From: Clostridia bacterium
GTDB lineage: Bacteria > Bacillota > Clostridia > Christensenellales > Borkfalkiaceae
Length of the DNA stretch: 61,880 nt
Direction of reading: 5' to 3'
Assembly: GCA_017462735.1 (NCBI GenBank)
Contig: JAFTQO010000010.1
Location: 1 to 61,880, forward strand
Part shown: one piece after another, positions 14,973-24,453 of the stretch
Position numbering within the stretch: position 1 is the stretch's first letter
Layout of the letters: each line of letters opens with the position of its first letter
The notes under the pieces: generated by a model
The model's database searches: none
Told to the model about the DNA's origin: nothing
The model's input: the letters and a program-made list of their open reading frames with translations, nothing else
Made by a program: the position numbers and the translations under genes

Positions 14973-17900
14973 ATGGCGGTAAAAAAACTCCCGTTGGAAG
15001 AAATTATCAGCGTAAAGGCGGAAACGGTCTCCGTCTACTCTTACGCTGATTTTTTTGCGGGAAAATCGTTGTTTTCCTCTTTACAAATCAAAAACGACGG
15101 GGCGGAATCGATAGAAGGGTTGCGCCTCGTTCTTACTGCTAGCGGCGGGTTGCTGATACCGCTTGAAAAGCCTATAGAAGAGATTCCTTACGAAAGCAGA
15201 GTGCAAATCGTCGTAGGCGAGACGGTTTCTCCTGCGTATTTTGCAAAAAAATCGCAACCGTCGCAAGAAGAGATTACCGTGACGTTGTATGCGGGCAAAA
15301 AACCCGTTTGCGAAGTCAAGCAAGAATTGCGAGTCCTGCCCTTTGATTTTTGGCAAGGGCTTTCGGGCGACGTGTCTTTGCTCGCTTCCTTTGTGCGCCC
15401 TCGTCTTGCCGATTGCGCGCGTATGCGTGTAGAGGTGGAATCTCAACTCAAAGAGTGGGGTGTTTCCACCCGTTTAGGCGGTTATCAGGGGGCGGATAAA
15501 AACCTCGTGCGCCAGACGGCGGCAGCCCTGTTTAGTTGTATCAAGCGTTACGCTTTCGAAAAGCAAGAGGAAACCCTTTCTTCGCCTGTCGACGCAGGTA
15601 GCGGGACGGCGTTGCTGGCTGACAGAAAGGCTACGCCTTTGCAAGCCGCGCTCTTTTTCGCTTCCTGTTTACAATCCTTTGGACTGTATCCCTTGCTCGT
15701 CTTTGGCGAGACGGAGATAGGGGTAGGCGTACATTTAAAAGATACCTGTTTTTTGGATACGGACACGGACGAGTTATCCTATCTAGAAAACTGCATTGCC
15801 GACGGCGTCAACCAAGTCAGTTGCTTTGACATGACGGATTTATTCAGCGGTAAAAACGTCTCTTACACCCTTTCGGAGACGCATTTTAAAGAAAAACTAG
15901 CAAAAGGGAAATGCTACGAGCGTTGTGTGGACGTCCAAAGATGTCGTATCGCCCGCATTTTGCCTTTGCCGCTTCGGGTCAAAGGGGTAGACGGGTACGA
16001 GATCGTCAAAGAAGAAGAGGGCTCTATCGATGCCCTGCCCGAAAATTTACCGGGCGGGAAAAGTTTGCGCTTAGAGGGTACGAACTCTAAAAATAAGCAA
16101 TGGGAACGCAGACTTCTTGATTTGTCAATGAAGAACGCCTTGCTCAATTTTTCCGTGGATAAAGGGGCGTTCCACCTCCTTTCCGCTAGTGCGGAGCAAA
16201 CGCTTTCGACCTTGACGCAGGGCGGCTGTACGATAGCCGCGGCGACGCAAGACGTGCTTGATTTTTCCAAGAAAAAAGGCTTGGAAAAGGGCACGAAACC
16301 TCGCTATTTAAGCGATTTAATCGCTTTGGAACAATCTTCTTCCATCTTGCGCACGTACACGAAGTCGCAAGATTTAGAAGAGATAGCCTTGCGGCTTATC
16401 CGCAAAAATAAAGAAGCGGACGAAGAGTACGGCGCTAAGATACTCTATCTTGCGCTCGGGTTTTTGAAGTGGCAGTCCAAAGAGGACGGCAAACCTAAGT
16501 ACGCCCCTCTTATTTTACAACCCGTCCAACTGAAAAAAGGGAAGGGTGGGGTGACGTTTACGTTGTCTCTTTTGGATGAAGATTTCTTCATCAACGCAAC
16601 CCTTTTAGAGTTTTTGAAACAGGAATTTAATCTGGACGCTCGGGGATTGGAGTCGGCTGCCGAAGGGATGACGGTAAGCGAAGTGTTTGCCGCCGTCCGT
16701 AGAGAGATTATGCCGATGAAAGATTGGAAGGTGTTGGACGAAGTGTGTCTGTCTACGTTCTCGTTTTCCCGCTACCAAACTTGGCAAGATTTACGGCAAA
16801 ATTTCCAAGAGTTTTCTCAAAATCCTATCGTGGCATCTTTACTGGAAAATAAGCCTTTTAAGGGGGCAGGGTTGGATACAACCTTACAAGAGGACGCCGC
16901 CAAGCCCGCTTTTATCCTCACCCCTCTGCCTGCTGACAGCAAGCAATGGGAGGCGATAGCACAAAGCAGCCTCGGCAAATCGTTTGTCTTACACGGCCCT
17001 CCCGGTACGGGTAAATCGCAGACGATTACGGGGATGATTGCCAACGCGCTGTATCAAGGCAAGCGCGTCCTTTTCGTCGCGGAAAAACAAGCGGCGCTCT
17101 CCGTCGTAAAGAAACGCCTCGACGGACTTGGTTTAGGGGATTTTTGCTTAGAATTACACTCCAATAAAATCGGTAAGACGGAAGTCCTGCGTAAATTGAG
17201 CGATACGCTGGCTTTGGCGGGTAGCCAAAAAGGGGTCAGTTATCGTGAGAAAGCGGATGCGTTAGAAACGCTTCGGGAACGATTGGACGCGCCGCTCGTT
17301 GCGTTGCATAAACCGCGTAGATTAGGCGTCTCCTTCTATCAGGCGATGTTGCTGTGTTTGCGCTATAAAAACGCCCCCGATATTATCAATATCGAGACCT
17401 CGTTTTACGACGGTTTGACGGAGGAAAAAATCCACCGTTACGAAGAGATGATGTTGTCGGCGGCAGCCGCGGCAAAAGAATGTGGCGGCGTGTATAATTC
17501 TCCGTTTACGGGCGTCAATTTGACGAACTATTCCGTCGCGGTGCGCGACGCGGTATATTGTTCGGCTGAAGTAGTCCTTGCCGAAATCAAGCACCTCAAC
17601 AACTATATCCGTTTGTTTTTGGATTTGTACCGTCAAAAAACGAGCGCTATTACGAGGAAAAAATTGGACGCCTTTTATCACGTGGCAGAGCAGTTGGAAA
17701 AGGGCGGATTAAATAAATATTTCAAGAGCAGCGAAGAGGAATTTTACGCCTTTTTCAACGCCAATAAGCGCTTAGACGCTTGTTTAGAAAGATATTTCGA
17801 CCATTATAAAAAATTGGTGGACGTAGGGAAAGAATTGCCCGCGCTCATCGCCTTTTTGGAGGGCGAAGCGCAGGACTACAAAAAGAACAGACTCGTCCAC

Positions 17901-20624
17901 GCGGTGGTAAAACGCCTGCAACGGGTGGCTTTCACGCAGCCTGACGAAGAGGAGTTACGTAGTCATTTGCAACTAGTGGCGGATATTTACGCGGCGATGC
18001 GCACGATACGCGAAAACACCGATTTAAGCAAGCATTTTACGGCAGCGTTCGGCAGGGTAGATTATTTTGAAGGCAGGAAGAATTTCTTAGCCGACTTATA
18101 CGCTTTGCACGAGGTGTGTAGCGGGCTGTTTTTGGACTATAACGCCGACAGTTTCAACAGTATGTGTATTCGCGCGGCTAGCGGTTATACCCGTCCTGTT
18201 TTGCAAGGCTTACGGGCGGCGATAGACAGTTTCTATGCGGCGACGGACGCCTTCCTTGATATTATTAAGGCACGTGATAATTTGACGCAAGAAGAAGAGG
18301 TGTTGACCTACTTTGGTAAAAAAGCGAGCGCATTGATTGAAAATATCGATATGCTCGCAAGTTGGTGCGACTATAAAGAGACGGCAAAAAAATTGGACGA
18401 CGAGGGGCTTACCTTTGTCACGGACGCGTTGGAACACGGCGAAGTGACGGGCGAAAACATCGTCGCCGCCTTTGAGAAGAACGTCTATAAAAATTTCTTA
18501 CAAACCAATTTGCCGCTTGATAGTGGGCTGGCTTCTTTCTCCGCTGCCGTGATGGACGAAGATACGGAAAACTTGCGTAAAACTACGGACGCGTTTGCTC
18601 GGCTCAGCCAAGAAACGATCCGCAACGAACTTATCTCTCATCTGCCAATGCCTGATACGGAAGATTCGTTGAGCGTAGAATTGCTCGCTTTCCGTAGGCT
18701 TTCCAAAAACAATTTGCGCGGGGTAGGGCTTAGAAAATTCTTTGAAGAGATTCCCCGTTTATTGCGGGTAATTGCCCCGTGTATGATGATGAGTCCCAAC
18801 TCGGTGGCGCAATACCTGGCGGCGCAAAACGGGTTGTTTGACCTCGTTATCTTCGACGAAGCGTCGCAAATGCCGACGGCGGAGGCTATCGGGGCTATTG
18901 CAAGGGCAAAGTCGGCGGTAATCGTCGGCGATCCCAAGCAGTTGCCGCCCACCTCTTTCTTTACGGCTACTTACGTAGACGAAGAAAACTTGGAAAACGA
19001 GGATATGGAAAGTATTTTGGACGACTGTCTTGCTATCGGCTTGCCGTCCAAACATTTGACGTGGCATTACAGAAGCAAACACGAAAGTTTGATTGCTTTT
19101 TCCAACGCGACCTATTACGACAACAAACTTTGTACCTTCCCCTCGCCTGACGCGCTCACGCAAAAGGTGCGTCTTTGCTATATCGAAGAGGGCGTTTACG
19201 ACAGAGGGTTGACTAAACGCAATAAGTTGGAAGGAGACGCTTTGGTGGCGGAAGTAATCCGTCGTCTCAAAGACGATTCGGCTTGTAAGTCCAGCCTTGG
19301 CGTCGTGACCTTCTCTACTGCGCAAAAGGACTATATCGAACGGTCTTTGTCTGCGGCGATTGCTAAAGAAGGCTTGGAAGAACGGGCTTACGAGAGGGAA
19401 GAACCGCTGTTTGTGAAGAATTTGGAAAACGTGCAGGGGGACGAAAGAGACGTCGTGCTCTTCTCCGTCTGTTACGGTCCCGACAAATACGGGCGGATTT
19501 CTCTCAACTTCGGTCCTCTCAATCAAGCGGGCGGCTGGCGCCGTCTTAACGTCGCGGTATCGCGTGCTAGAGAGGAGATGCTCGTATTCTCGTCCATGCG
19601 CGGCGCGATGATTGATTTATCCAAGACGGGTTCTCGCGGAGTGGCGGGCTTAAAGGCGTTTTTAGAGTTTGCAGAAAAGGGCAGGACGGGTTTGACGATG
19701 TCGTTGGAGACGCTTGCCAAAAACAAAGAAGGGCTTGGCAAGTACCTCGCTAAGGAACTTGGCGGTTACGGCTACGAGTGCCGATACAACGTGGGCGTGT
19801 CCGACTTTAAGATAGACGTCGCCGTTGTAGACCCCAAGGACAAGCACAAGTTTATTTTGGCGATTTTGTGCGACGGCAACCGTGATTTTTCCGTAAAGGA
19901 CAGGAACGTTTTACAAATTCAAACCCTCAAGCGCAACAATTGGAACGTGGCGAGGGTATACGCCGTCAATTATTATCACAATCCCAAGCGCGAGATTAAA
20001 AAACTCAAAGATATGCTTGATAAACTGACGGGCGCGGACAAGAAAGCGGGTGCCGTCCTCAGTAAGGGAAAACGCGTCTATAAAAAAGCGGACTTGCCAC
20101 AACTGACGGAAAACGCGGCGTTCGTTACTTCTGGGGAACACGACGCAGAATTGCTCCTCCGCATCAAATCCATCGTGGCGGCGGAGGAACCCATTTCCAA
20201 GTCCTTCCTGATTAAGCGCGTCTTACAGACACTCGGCGTGCAAAAGTACGGCGGCAAAGTGGAGGGCTGTTTATCGTCGTTGATAGACGCTTGCGCATTT
20301 AAGGAAGAAAGATTGCTTGGCGAAACGTACTATTATAAGACGGATAAACGCATTTTGATGGATAGATATCGTGTGGAAGGACAGGCGCCGATTAGAAAAG
20401 CCGCGCTTGATTTTACTCCTTACGACGTCGTGGGTTTGATTGCTTGTGCGTTAGGAGACAGGGTAGCGTTGTACGTGGATGAAATCCACGTATTAGTGGC
20501 TTCTACTTTCCAATTACCCAAAGCGACTCCCGATTTTTCGGCGTATATCGACGATTGTATTACGCTAGGAGAAGAGACGGGGTTGTTCGTCCGTTCGGTG
20601 GCGGATAGGATATCGTTGGCTTGA
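14973..20624 (+). CDS. Giant SF1 helicase: DUF4011, Upf1-like core, degenerate Vsr-like domain, DUF3320
   Basis: A 1883-residue protein. A beta-rich N-terminal region precedes a DUF4011-type segment (about 370-520, RRLLDLSMKNALLNF). The Upf1-like helicase core has Walker A GPPGTGKS at 675-682, DEAS at 1295-1298, GDPKQLPP shortly after, and the SF1 C-terminal motifs ENVQGDERDVV and NVAVSRARE. A Vsr-like nuclease region follows (about 1590-1680): Asp1615 is kept, but the usual IECDG motif reads ILCDG, with Leu at 1632 in place of Glu. A DUF3320-like winged helix follows. Such proteins are widespread and often found in accessory or defence loci; the function is not settled. It stands alone in its operon, just before comEC. 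Confidence 0.85.
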   Translation: MAVKKLPLEEIISVKAETVSVYSYADFFAGKSLFSSLQIKNDGAESIEGLRLVLTASGGLLIPLEKPIEEIPYESRVQIVVGETVSPAYFAKKSQPSQEEITVTLYAGKKPVCEVKQELRVLPFDFWQGLSGDVSLLASFVRPRLADCARMRVEVESQLKEWGVSTRLGGYQGADKNLVRQTAAALFSCIKRYAFEKQEETLSSPVDAGSGTALLADRKATPLQAALFFASCLQSFGLYPLLVFGETEIGVGVHLKDTCFLDTDTDELSYLENCIADGVNQVSCFDMTDLFSGKNVSYTLSETHFKEKLAKGKCYERCVDVQRCRIARILPLPLRVKGVDGYEIVKEEEGSIDALPENLPGGKSLRLEGTNSKNKQWERRLLDLSMKNALLNFSVDKGAFHLLSASAEQTLSTLTQGGCTIAAATQDVLDFSKKKGLEKGTKPRYLSDLIALEQSSSILRTYTKSQDLEEIALRLIRKNKEADEEYGAKILYLALGFLKWQSKEDGKPKYAPLILQPVQLKKGKGGVTFTLSLLDEDFFINATLLEFLKQEFNLDARGLESAAEGMTVSEVFAAVRREIMPMKDWKVLDEVCLSTFSFSRYQTWQDLRQNFQEFSQNPIVASLLENKPFKGAGLDTTLQEDAAKPAFILTPLPADSKQWEAIAQSSLGKSFVLHGPPGTGKSQTITGMIANALYQGKRVLFVAEKQAALSVVKKRLDGLGLGDFCLELHSNKIGKTEVLRKLSDTLALAGSQKGVSYREKADALETLRERLDAPLVALHKPRRLGVSFYQAMLLCLRYKNAPDIINIETSFYDGLTEEKIHRYEEMMLSAAAAAKECGGVYNSPFTGVNLTNYSVAVRDAVYCSAEVVLAEIKHLNNYIRLFLDLYRQKTSAITRKKLDAFYHVAEQLEKGGLNKYFKSSEEEFYAFFNANKRLDACLERYFDHYKKLVDVGKELPALIAFLEGEAQDYKKNRLVHAVVKRLQRVAFTQPDEEELRSHLQLVADIYAAMRTIRENTDLSKHFTAAFGRVDYFEGRKNFLADLYALHEVCSGLFLDYNADSFNSMCIRAASGYTRPVLQGLRAAIDSFYAATDAFLDIIKARDNLTQEEEVLTYFGKKASALIENIDMLASWCDYKETAKKLDDEGLTFVTDALEHGEVTGENIVAAFEKNVYKNFLQTNLPLDSGLASFSAAVMDEDTENLRKTTDAFARLSQETIRNELISHLPMPDTEDSLSVELLAFRRLSKNNLRGVGLRKFFEEIPRLLRVIAPCMMMSPNSVAQYLAAQNGLFDLVIFDEASQMPTAEAIGAIARAKSAVIVGDPKQLPPTSFFTATYVDEENLENEDMESILDDCLAIGLPSKHLTWHYRSKHESLIAFSNATYYDNKLCTFPSPDALTQKVRLCYIEEGVYDRGLTKRNKLEGDALVAEVIRRLKDDSACKSSLGVVTFSTAQKDYIERSLSAAIAKEGLEERAYEREEPLFVKNLENVQGDERDVVLFSVCYGPDKYGRISLNFGPLNQAGGWRRLNVAVSRAREEMLVFSSMRGAMIDLSKTGSRGVAGLKAFLEFAEKGRTGLTMSLETLAKNKEGLGKYLAKELGGYGYECRYNVGVSDFKIDVAVVDPKDKHKFILAILCDGNRDFSVKDRNVLQIQTLKRNNWNVARVYAVNYYHNPKREIKKLKDMLDKLTGADKKAGAVLSKGKRVYKKADLPQLTENAAFVTSGEHDAELLLRIKSIVAAEEPISKSFLIKRVLQTLGVQKYGGKVEGCLSSLIDACAFKEERLLGETYYYKTDKRILMDRYRVEGQAPIRKAALDFTPYDVVGLIACALGDRVALYVDEIHVLVASTFQLPKATPDFSAYIDDCITLGEETGLFVRSVADRISLA

Positions 20625-20633
20625 TAGGTGAAA

Positions 20634-22313
20634 ATGACGAAAGAACAGGACAAGTTACTATTGCAGAGGAACAGGGACGGAAAGATATTTAATTTCCGTC
20701 CCGTTACCTTTTGTGCCGTATTTTTGGTGTTAGGGGTGCTTTTTGGGTATTTGATTTTTGTAAAAGGGGAGTCTCCGTTTTGGGCGTTATTTTTCTTGCC
20801 ACTATCTTTTCTTTTCGTTTTTCTTTCTACGCCGTTTATGCGAGGGGTGAAATGGATAGGTATCCTTTGTCTGTTTGCGACGGTAGGCGTGTTTTCTTTT
20901 CAAGGCGTCCTTTCTCGGTATGTAGACAAGACGGACTACGACGGCACGTATACCGTCAGCGGCGTAGTCGTCGAAAAGGGCGGGCGTCAGGACGGTTTTA
21001 CGGTTGTATTGGAAGATTTGTCGATAGCAGGGACGCCCGAAAAAGGCAAAATGGTCGCATACCTGCCCGCGGCTTTTGAAGAAGAAATAAAGTTGTCGCA
21101 CGAAATCGTCTTATACGGGTACGTGCAAACGGACGTGAAACTGGAAGGGGAATACGGTTTTCGAGGCGGCGACATTGCCGAAGATATCGCCTATCGCATC
21201 TTCTCCGTACAAAGCGTTCAGTCGATAGGTAGTACCTTTCGCCCGACCCTTTGGATAAGACAACGCCTTAGCGATGCTCTATACGCAGGGATGGATTCAT
21301 CGGTGGCGTCCTTTTGCGCAGGGCTACTTCTTGGCGACGATACGAGGATGGGGCGGACGCTACTCACAAACGTACGCAACGGCGGCGTAGCGCATTTGTT
21401 TGCCGTATCGGGTCTACATATCGGGGTGTTGTTCGGCGTTTGCGCGTGGATAACGAGTAAAAAATTCTTTTTGCGGAAGCCCAAGATTTATTCCTTTTTA
21501 TTCACGGCGCTGATTTTATTGTTTTACGGTGGGGTGTGCGGGTATTCTTCTTCCGTCTTACGCGCGGTCGTTACCTGTTTATCCGTATATGCTTACACCT
21601 TGCTAGGTGTAAAACGCGACGTGCTGGAAGGATTGTCCTTCGCGGCGCTCCTCTTGCTATTGCTCTTTCCTACGACCCTGTTCGACGCAGGATTTTTGCT
21701 CTCTTTTTCCGCTTGCTACGGGATTGTATTGCTGTCTCGCCCGCTGAAAAAGGCTTTGAATACCGTTTGCGATAAAGTGTCGTCCGTTTGGCGGAAAAAG
21801 GTGTTGAAACAAGAGCAGGCCGTCCAAAAACAGGATATGTTCAAAGGGGATACGCCGCCGAAAAGTATCCCGACAAGATATAAAGAAAAGGTGATAAATT
21901 TTTTATCCGTGACCTTATCGGCGTGGCTCGCGACGACGCCCGTCAGCCTTGCGTTCTTTGGGTATATGTCTGCGTGGGGTTTGTTGCTCAATTGTATTTT
22001 TGTGCCGTTACTGTCCGCCTTTTTCGTCGCCTTGTTGATAGTCGGGGTCTTGGCGGCATTGTTGCCGCTAGTTTGTGCCGGCGTGGTGTTGTATCCTCTT
22101 AACGCGACTTTTTCGCTGGTCGTACTTTTTTTCGAGATTTGTTATTTTGGGCAAACGGCATTGTTGCTTTCGGCAGGGACGGTCGTATGTTACTATCTTG
22201 CGTTGCTCTTTTGCACGGATAAATTTTCTTTGTCTACTGGTTGGAAAAGGCTTGCCGTTGCCACGGCGAGTATGGCGTGTTTCGGCTGTCTTTTAGCGGT
22301 AAATTTTTTATAA
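20634..22313 (+). CDS. comEC: ComEC/Rec2-type membrane protein without beta-lactamase domain
   Basis: DNA-uptake channel family. About 559 residues with an N-terminal TM pair, an OB-like DUF4131 region (about 100-190) and a competence domain with many TM helices (GLLLGDDTRMG, then VAHLFAVSGLHIGVLFG, the family signature). Full ComEC continues with a metallo-beta-lactamase nuclease domain of 200 or more residues; here the protein ends after the last membrane segments. I chose the ATG at 20634 because AGGTG precedes it; a GTG at 20628 is also possible. No other competence genes are adjacent. Confidence 0.85.
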   Translation: MTKEQDKLLLQRNRDGKIFNFRPVTFCAVFLVLGVLFGYLIFVKGESPFWALFFLPLSFLFVFLSTPFMRGVKWIGILCLFATVGVFSFQGVLSRYVDKTDYDGTYTVSGVVVEKGGRQDGFTVVLEDLSIAGTPEKGKMVAYLPAAFEEEIKLSHEIVLYGYVQTDVKLEGEYGFRGGDIAEDIAYRIFSVQSVQSIGSTFRPTLWIRQRLSDALYAGMDSSVASFCAGLLLGDDTRMGRTLLTNVRNGGVAHLFAVSGLHIGVLFGVCAWITSKKFFLRKPKIYSFLFTALILLFYGGVCGYSSSVLRAVVTCLSVYAYTLLGVKRDVLEGLSFAALLLLLLFPTTLFDAGFLLSFSACYGIVLLSRPLKKALNTVCDKVSSVWRKKVLKQEQAVQKQDMFKGDTPPKSIPTRYKEKVINFLSVTLSAWLATTPVSLAFFGYMSAWGLLLNCIFVPLLSAFFVALLIVGVLAALLPLVCAGVVLYPLNATFSLVVLFFEICYFGQTALLLSAGTVVCYYLALLFCTDKFSLSTGWKRLAVATASMACFGCLLAVNFL

Positions 22314-22329
22314 AGAGGCAAAAGAAAGG

Positions 22330-22352
22330 GTGTTTTCTATGAAAACACGCTT
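22330..22352 (+). terminator. Probable terminator after comEC
   Basis: Perfect 8-bp stem GTGTTTTC/GAAAACAC with a 3-base loop. The following T run is poor, so efficiency is uncertain. Confidence 0.5.
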
Positions 22353-22361
22353 TATAAAGGC

Positions 22362-22390
22362 TTGCATTTTTCCCGTCGGTGTGTTATAAT
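22362..22390 (+). promoter_or_regulatory. sigma-A promoter of holA
   Basis: TTGCAT (22362-22367), a 17-bp spacer and TATAAT (22385-22390), 37 bases upstream of the GTG start. Confidence 0.8.
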
Positions 22391-22427
22391 CAACTTGTCG
22401 TCAGCGTATAAAAGGAGAAACAGAAAG

Positions 22428-23423
22428 GTGAAATACGTAGATTTTCGGAAATTTACCGATGAAAACGGCGCCTGTCCCATTTATCTTTTCGAGGGCGACG
22501 ACGGTTATTTCCGTGAAAAGGGAGAAGAACTTCTAAAAAGCAAATTTTTAGGGGAGCGTACCTTAGATTATACGGCGTTCGACGGCAACTCCTTAAAGGG
22601 GGACAGATTAAAGGCTCTTGTCGACGCATGGCAAAGTTATCCCTTTATCGGCCCCAAACGCTTTGTTAAAGTCACCGACTTTTATCCCACGCAAAAGGAT
22701 TTCGACGGGTATCTAAAGAAACTGTTTGAAAATCCGCCCAAGGACGGTTTGCTGTTTATTTGCAACTCGGCAAAAGGCAAGGCAGGGACGGCGGCGCTCG
22801 CCAAAGAAAAGAGCGTAACGTTCGTCGATTGTAACCGCGCCGACGAAGAGACGGTAAAAAAATGGATACATTTGACCTGTAAACGGGCGGGGGTGTATAT
22901 AGACGGCTTGACTTGCGGCTTGCTTGCCGAGTATTGCCTTTGCGATATGTCGAGGGTGAGTAAAGAGACGGAAAAACTGCTTACCATTTGTAGTGCGCTT
23001 GGCGAGACGCGCATCACGGACGAGCGAGTGACGGAAAACGTCTATCCCGACGCAGAATATAAAATTTATCAACTTGCAAGCGCGATTTTGGCAAAAAATT
23101 ACGCCGAGTATATTAAAATTCTTGGCGACTTATCGTCAAAAAATTTCGACGCGGTGTCCTTGCTTTCTTCCCTTGCTTCTTCGTTTAAGACGCTATACGA
23201 CGTCTCGCAGGTAAGGGGCACGGATAAAGAGGTGGCTTCGGCGCTTTCTCTCAACGAGTACGCAGTCAAGAAAAACCGTACCCTCGCCGCGAAGATGGGC
23301 AAGGCGGGGATTTTAGAGACCTATCGAGATTTATATCAAACGATTTCGCAAATTAAGTGTGGAGAAATCACGCCGCAATCGGCGTTAAAATTGACCACGG
23401 CACGCTTATTTACGGCAAAATAA
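22428..23423 (+). CDS. holA: DNA polymerase III delta subunit
   Basis: Opens the sliding clamp in the clamp loader. About 331 residues with the family layout: an N-terminal CPIYLFEGDDGYF, a Rossmann-like ATPase-related domain, and a helical C-terminal domain. The start is taken as GTG at 22428, downstream of the promoter and AAGGAG; longer upstream reading would begin inside the promoter. It is probably cotranscribed with cdaA, 11 bases downstream. Confidence 0.9.
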   Translation: MKYVDFRKFTDENGACPIYLFEGDDGYFREKGEELLKSKFLGERTLDYTAFDGNSLKGDRLKALVDAWQSYPFIGPKRFVKVTDFYPTQKDFDGYLKKLFENPPKDGLLFICNSAKGKAGTAALAKEKSVTFVDCNRADEETVKKWIHLTCKRAGVYIDGLTCGLLAEYCLCDMSRVSKETEKLLTICSALGETRITDERVTENVYPDAEYKIYQLASAILAKNYAEYIKILGDLSSKNFDAVSLLSSLASSFKTLYDVSQVRGTDKEVASALSLNEYAVKKNRTLAAKMGKAGILETYRDLYQTISQIKCGEITPQSALKLTTARLFTAK

Positions 23424-23434
23424 AGGAGGCAGAT

Positions 23435-24295
23435 ATGCAATTATTGGCAACGACGTTTTTTGAAAACGCGGAGCAACTGTTTGACAGCATCGGCATATTT
23501 TTCCAAAACTTTTCCTTCTGGTACGTTTTGGAGACGTTGCTGTTGTTTTTGTTGCTTTTTTACGTATCCAAAATCTTGTACGATAACGATGCGTCCAAAG
23601 TTATGTTTTTCTATTGGGCGCTGATTATTATCGGCGGTATATTTATGCTTGCCGAGTCCAAACTGTTCAATAAGCAGTTCTCTTTAATTTACGTGCTAGT
23701 CGTTTCGGTTTTCTTCTTGGTTATATTCCACGTGGAAGTAAAGAAGAGTCTTTGGGACAAACACGGCGCCGTACCTTCTCGTGAAAAAACGGCGGGCGCG
23801 GGTACGGAAGTGCATTCTGTGCAAGAGGTGGAGCGCTGCATCGAAAATATCATCAAAGCGTTGCAAAATATGTCCAAAAACAACGTCGGCGCGCTGGTGG
23901 TGCTTTCCCGCGGCAATTTGCCTAGACAAGTTTTGCAAAGCGGCGTGCCTTTGAACGCGGAAATTTCCACCCAATTATTAGAGGGGGTATTTTTCCCGAA
24001 AGCGCCCTTACACGACGGGGCGGTTATTATCCGTGGTCACAAAATCCAAGCGGCGGGTTGTTTCCTGCCTCTGACGCAAAAGACGAGTTATCCCAAAGAT
24101 TTCGGCACCCGTCATCGCGCGGGCATCGGTATCACGGAGGTGGCTAACGTCATTTCTATCGTCGTCTCTGAAGAGACGGGTATCATTTCCGTTATCAAGG
24201 CGGGCGTAGTACAACGCTATGCCGATTACGACGTATTGATGACGGCGCTTCGCGACTATTATTGGCAAGAATTGCCTTTGGCTACGAAAAAGTAA
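23435..24295 (+). CDS. cdaA: Diadenylate cyclase CdaA (c-di-AMP synthase)
   Basis: Makes the essential second messenger c-di-AMP from two ATP. 286 residues: three N-terminal membrane helices (about 25-95), a linker, then the DAC domain with the catalytic DGAVIIRG and GTRHRAGIG motifs. The ATG at 23435 follows AAGGAGG. The usual next gene, cdaR, is reduced here to a 38-codon frame at 24308, and glmM is absent. Confidence 0.95.
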   Translation: MQLLATTFFENAEQLFDSIGIFFQNFSFWYVLETLLLFLLLFYVSKILYDNDASKVMFFYWALIIIGGIFMLAESKLFNKQFSLIYVLVVSVFFLVIFHVEVKKSLWDKHGAVPSREKTAGAGTEVHSVQEVERCIENIIKALQNMSKNNVGALVVLSRGNLPRQVLQSGVPLNAEISTQLLEGVFFPKAPLHDGAVIIRGHKIQAAGCFLPLTQKTSYPKDFGTRHRAGIGITEVANVISIVVSEETGIISVIKAGVVQRYADYDVLMTALRDYYWQELPLATKK

Positions 24296-24307
24296 GGAGG
24301 AGCAAAG

Positions 24308-24424
24308 ATGAAATTCGTACAATTTTTAAAATCGGTGTTCGTCTCTAAATTTTGGATTAAGTTAATCACGCTTTTGTTAGCGTTTGCGTTAGTGATATTA
24401 CTCAACGTGACTTTACCTGTGTAA
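24308..24424 (+). CDS. CdaR-like membrane stub, 38 aa
   Basis: AAGGAGG precedes an ATG at 24308 and a 38-codon frame ending in TAA. The product begins MKFVQFLKSVFVSKFWIK and continues with one strongly hydrophobic helix. This matches the N-terminal anchor of YbbR/CdaR proteins (short basic start, KFWIK, then a TM helix), but all YbbR repeat domains are missing. It sits exactly where cdaR normally follows cdaA. It could be a decayed cdaR or a real micro-regulator of CdaA; the good ribosome site favours translation. Confidence 0.65.
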   Translation: MKFVQFLKSVFVSKFWIKLITLLLAFALVILLNVTLPV

Positions 24425-24453
24425 AAAATACCCGAAAGGAAAATATTAGTATT

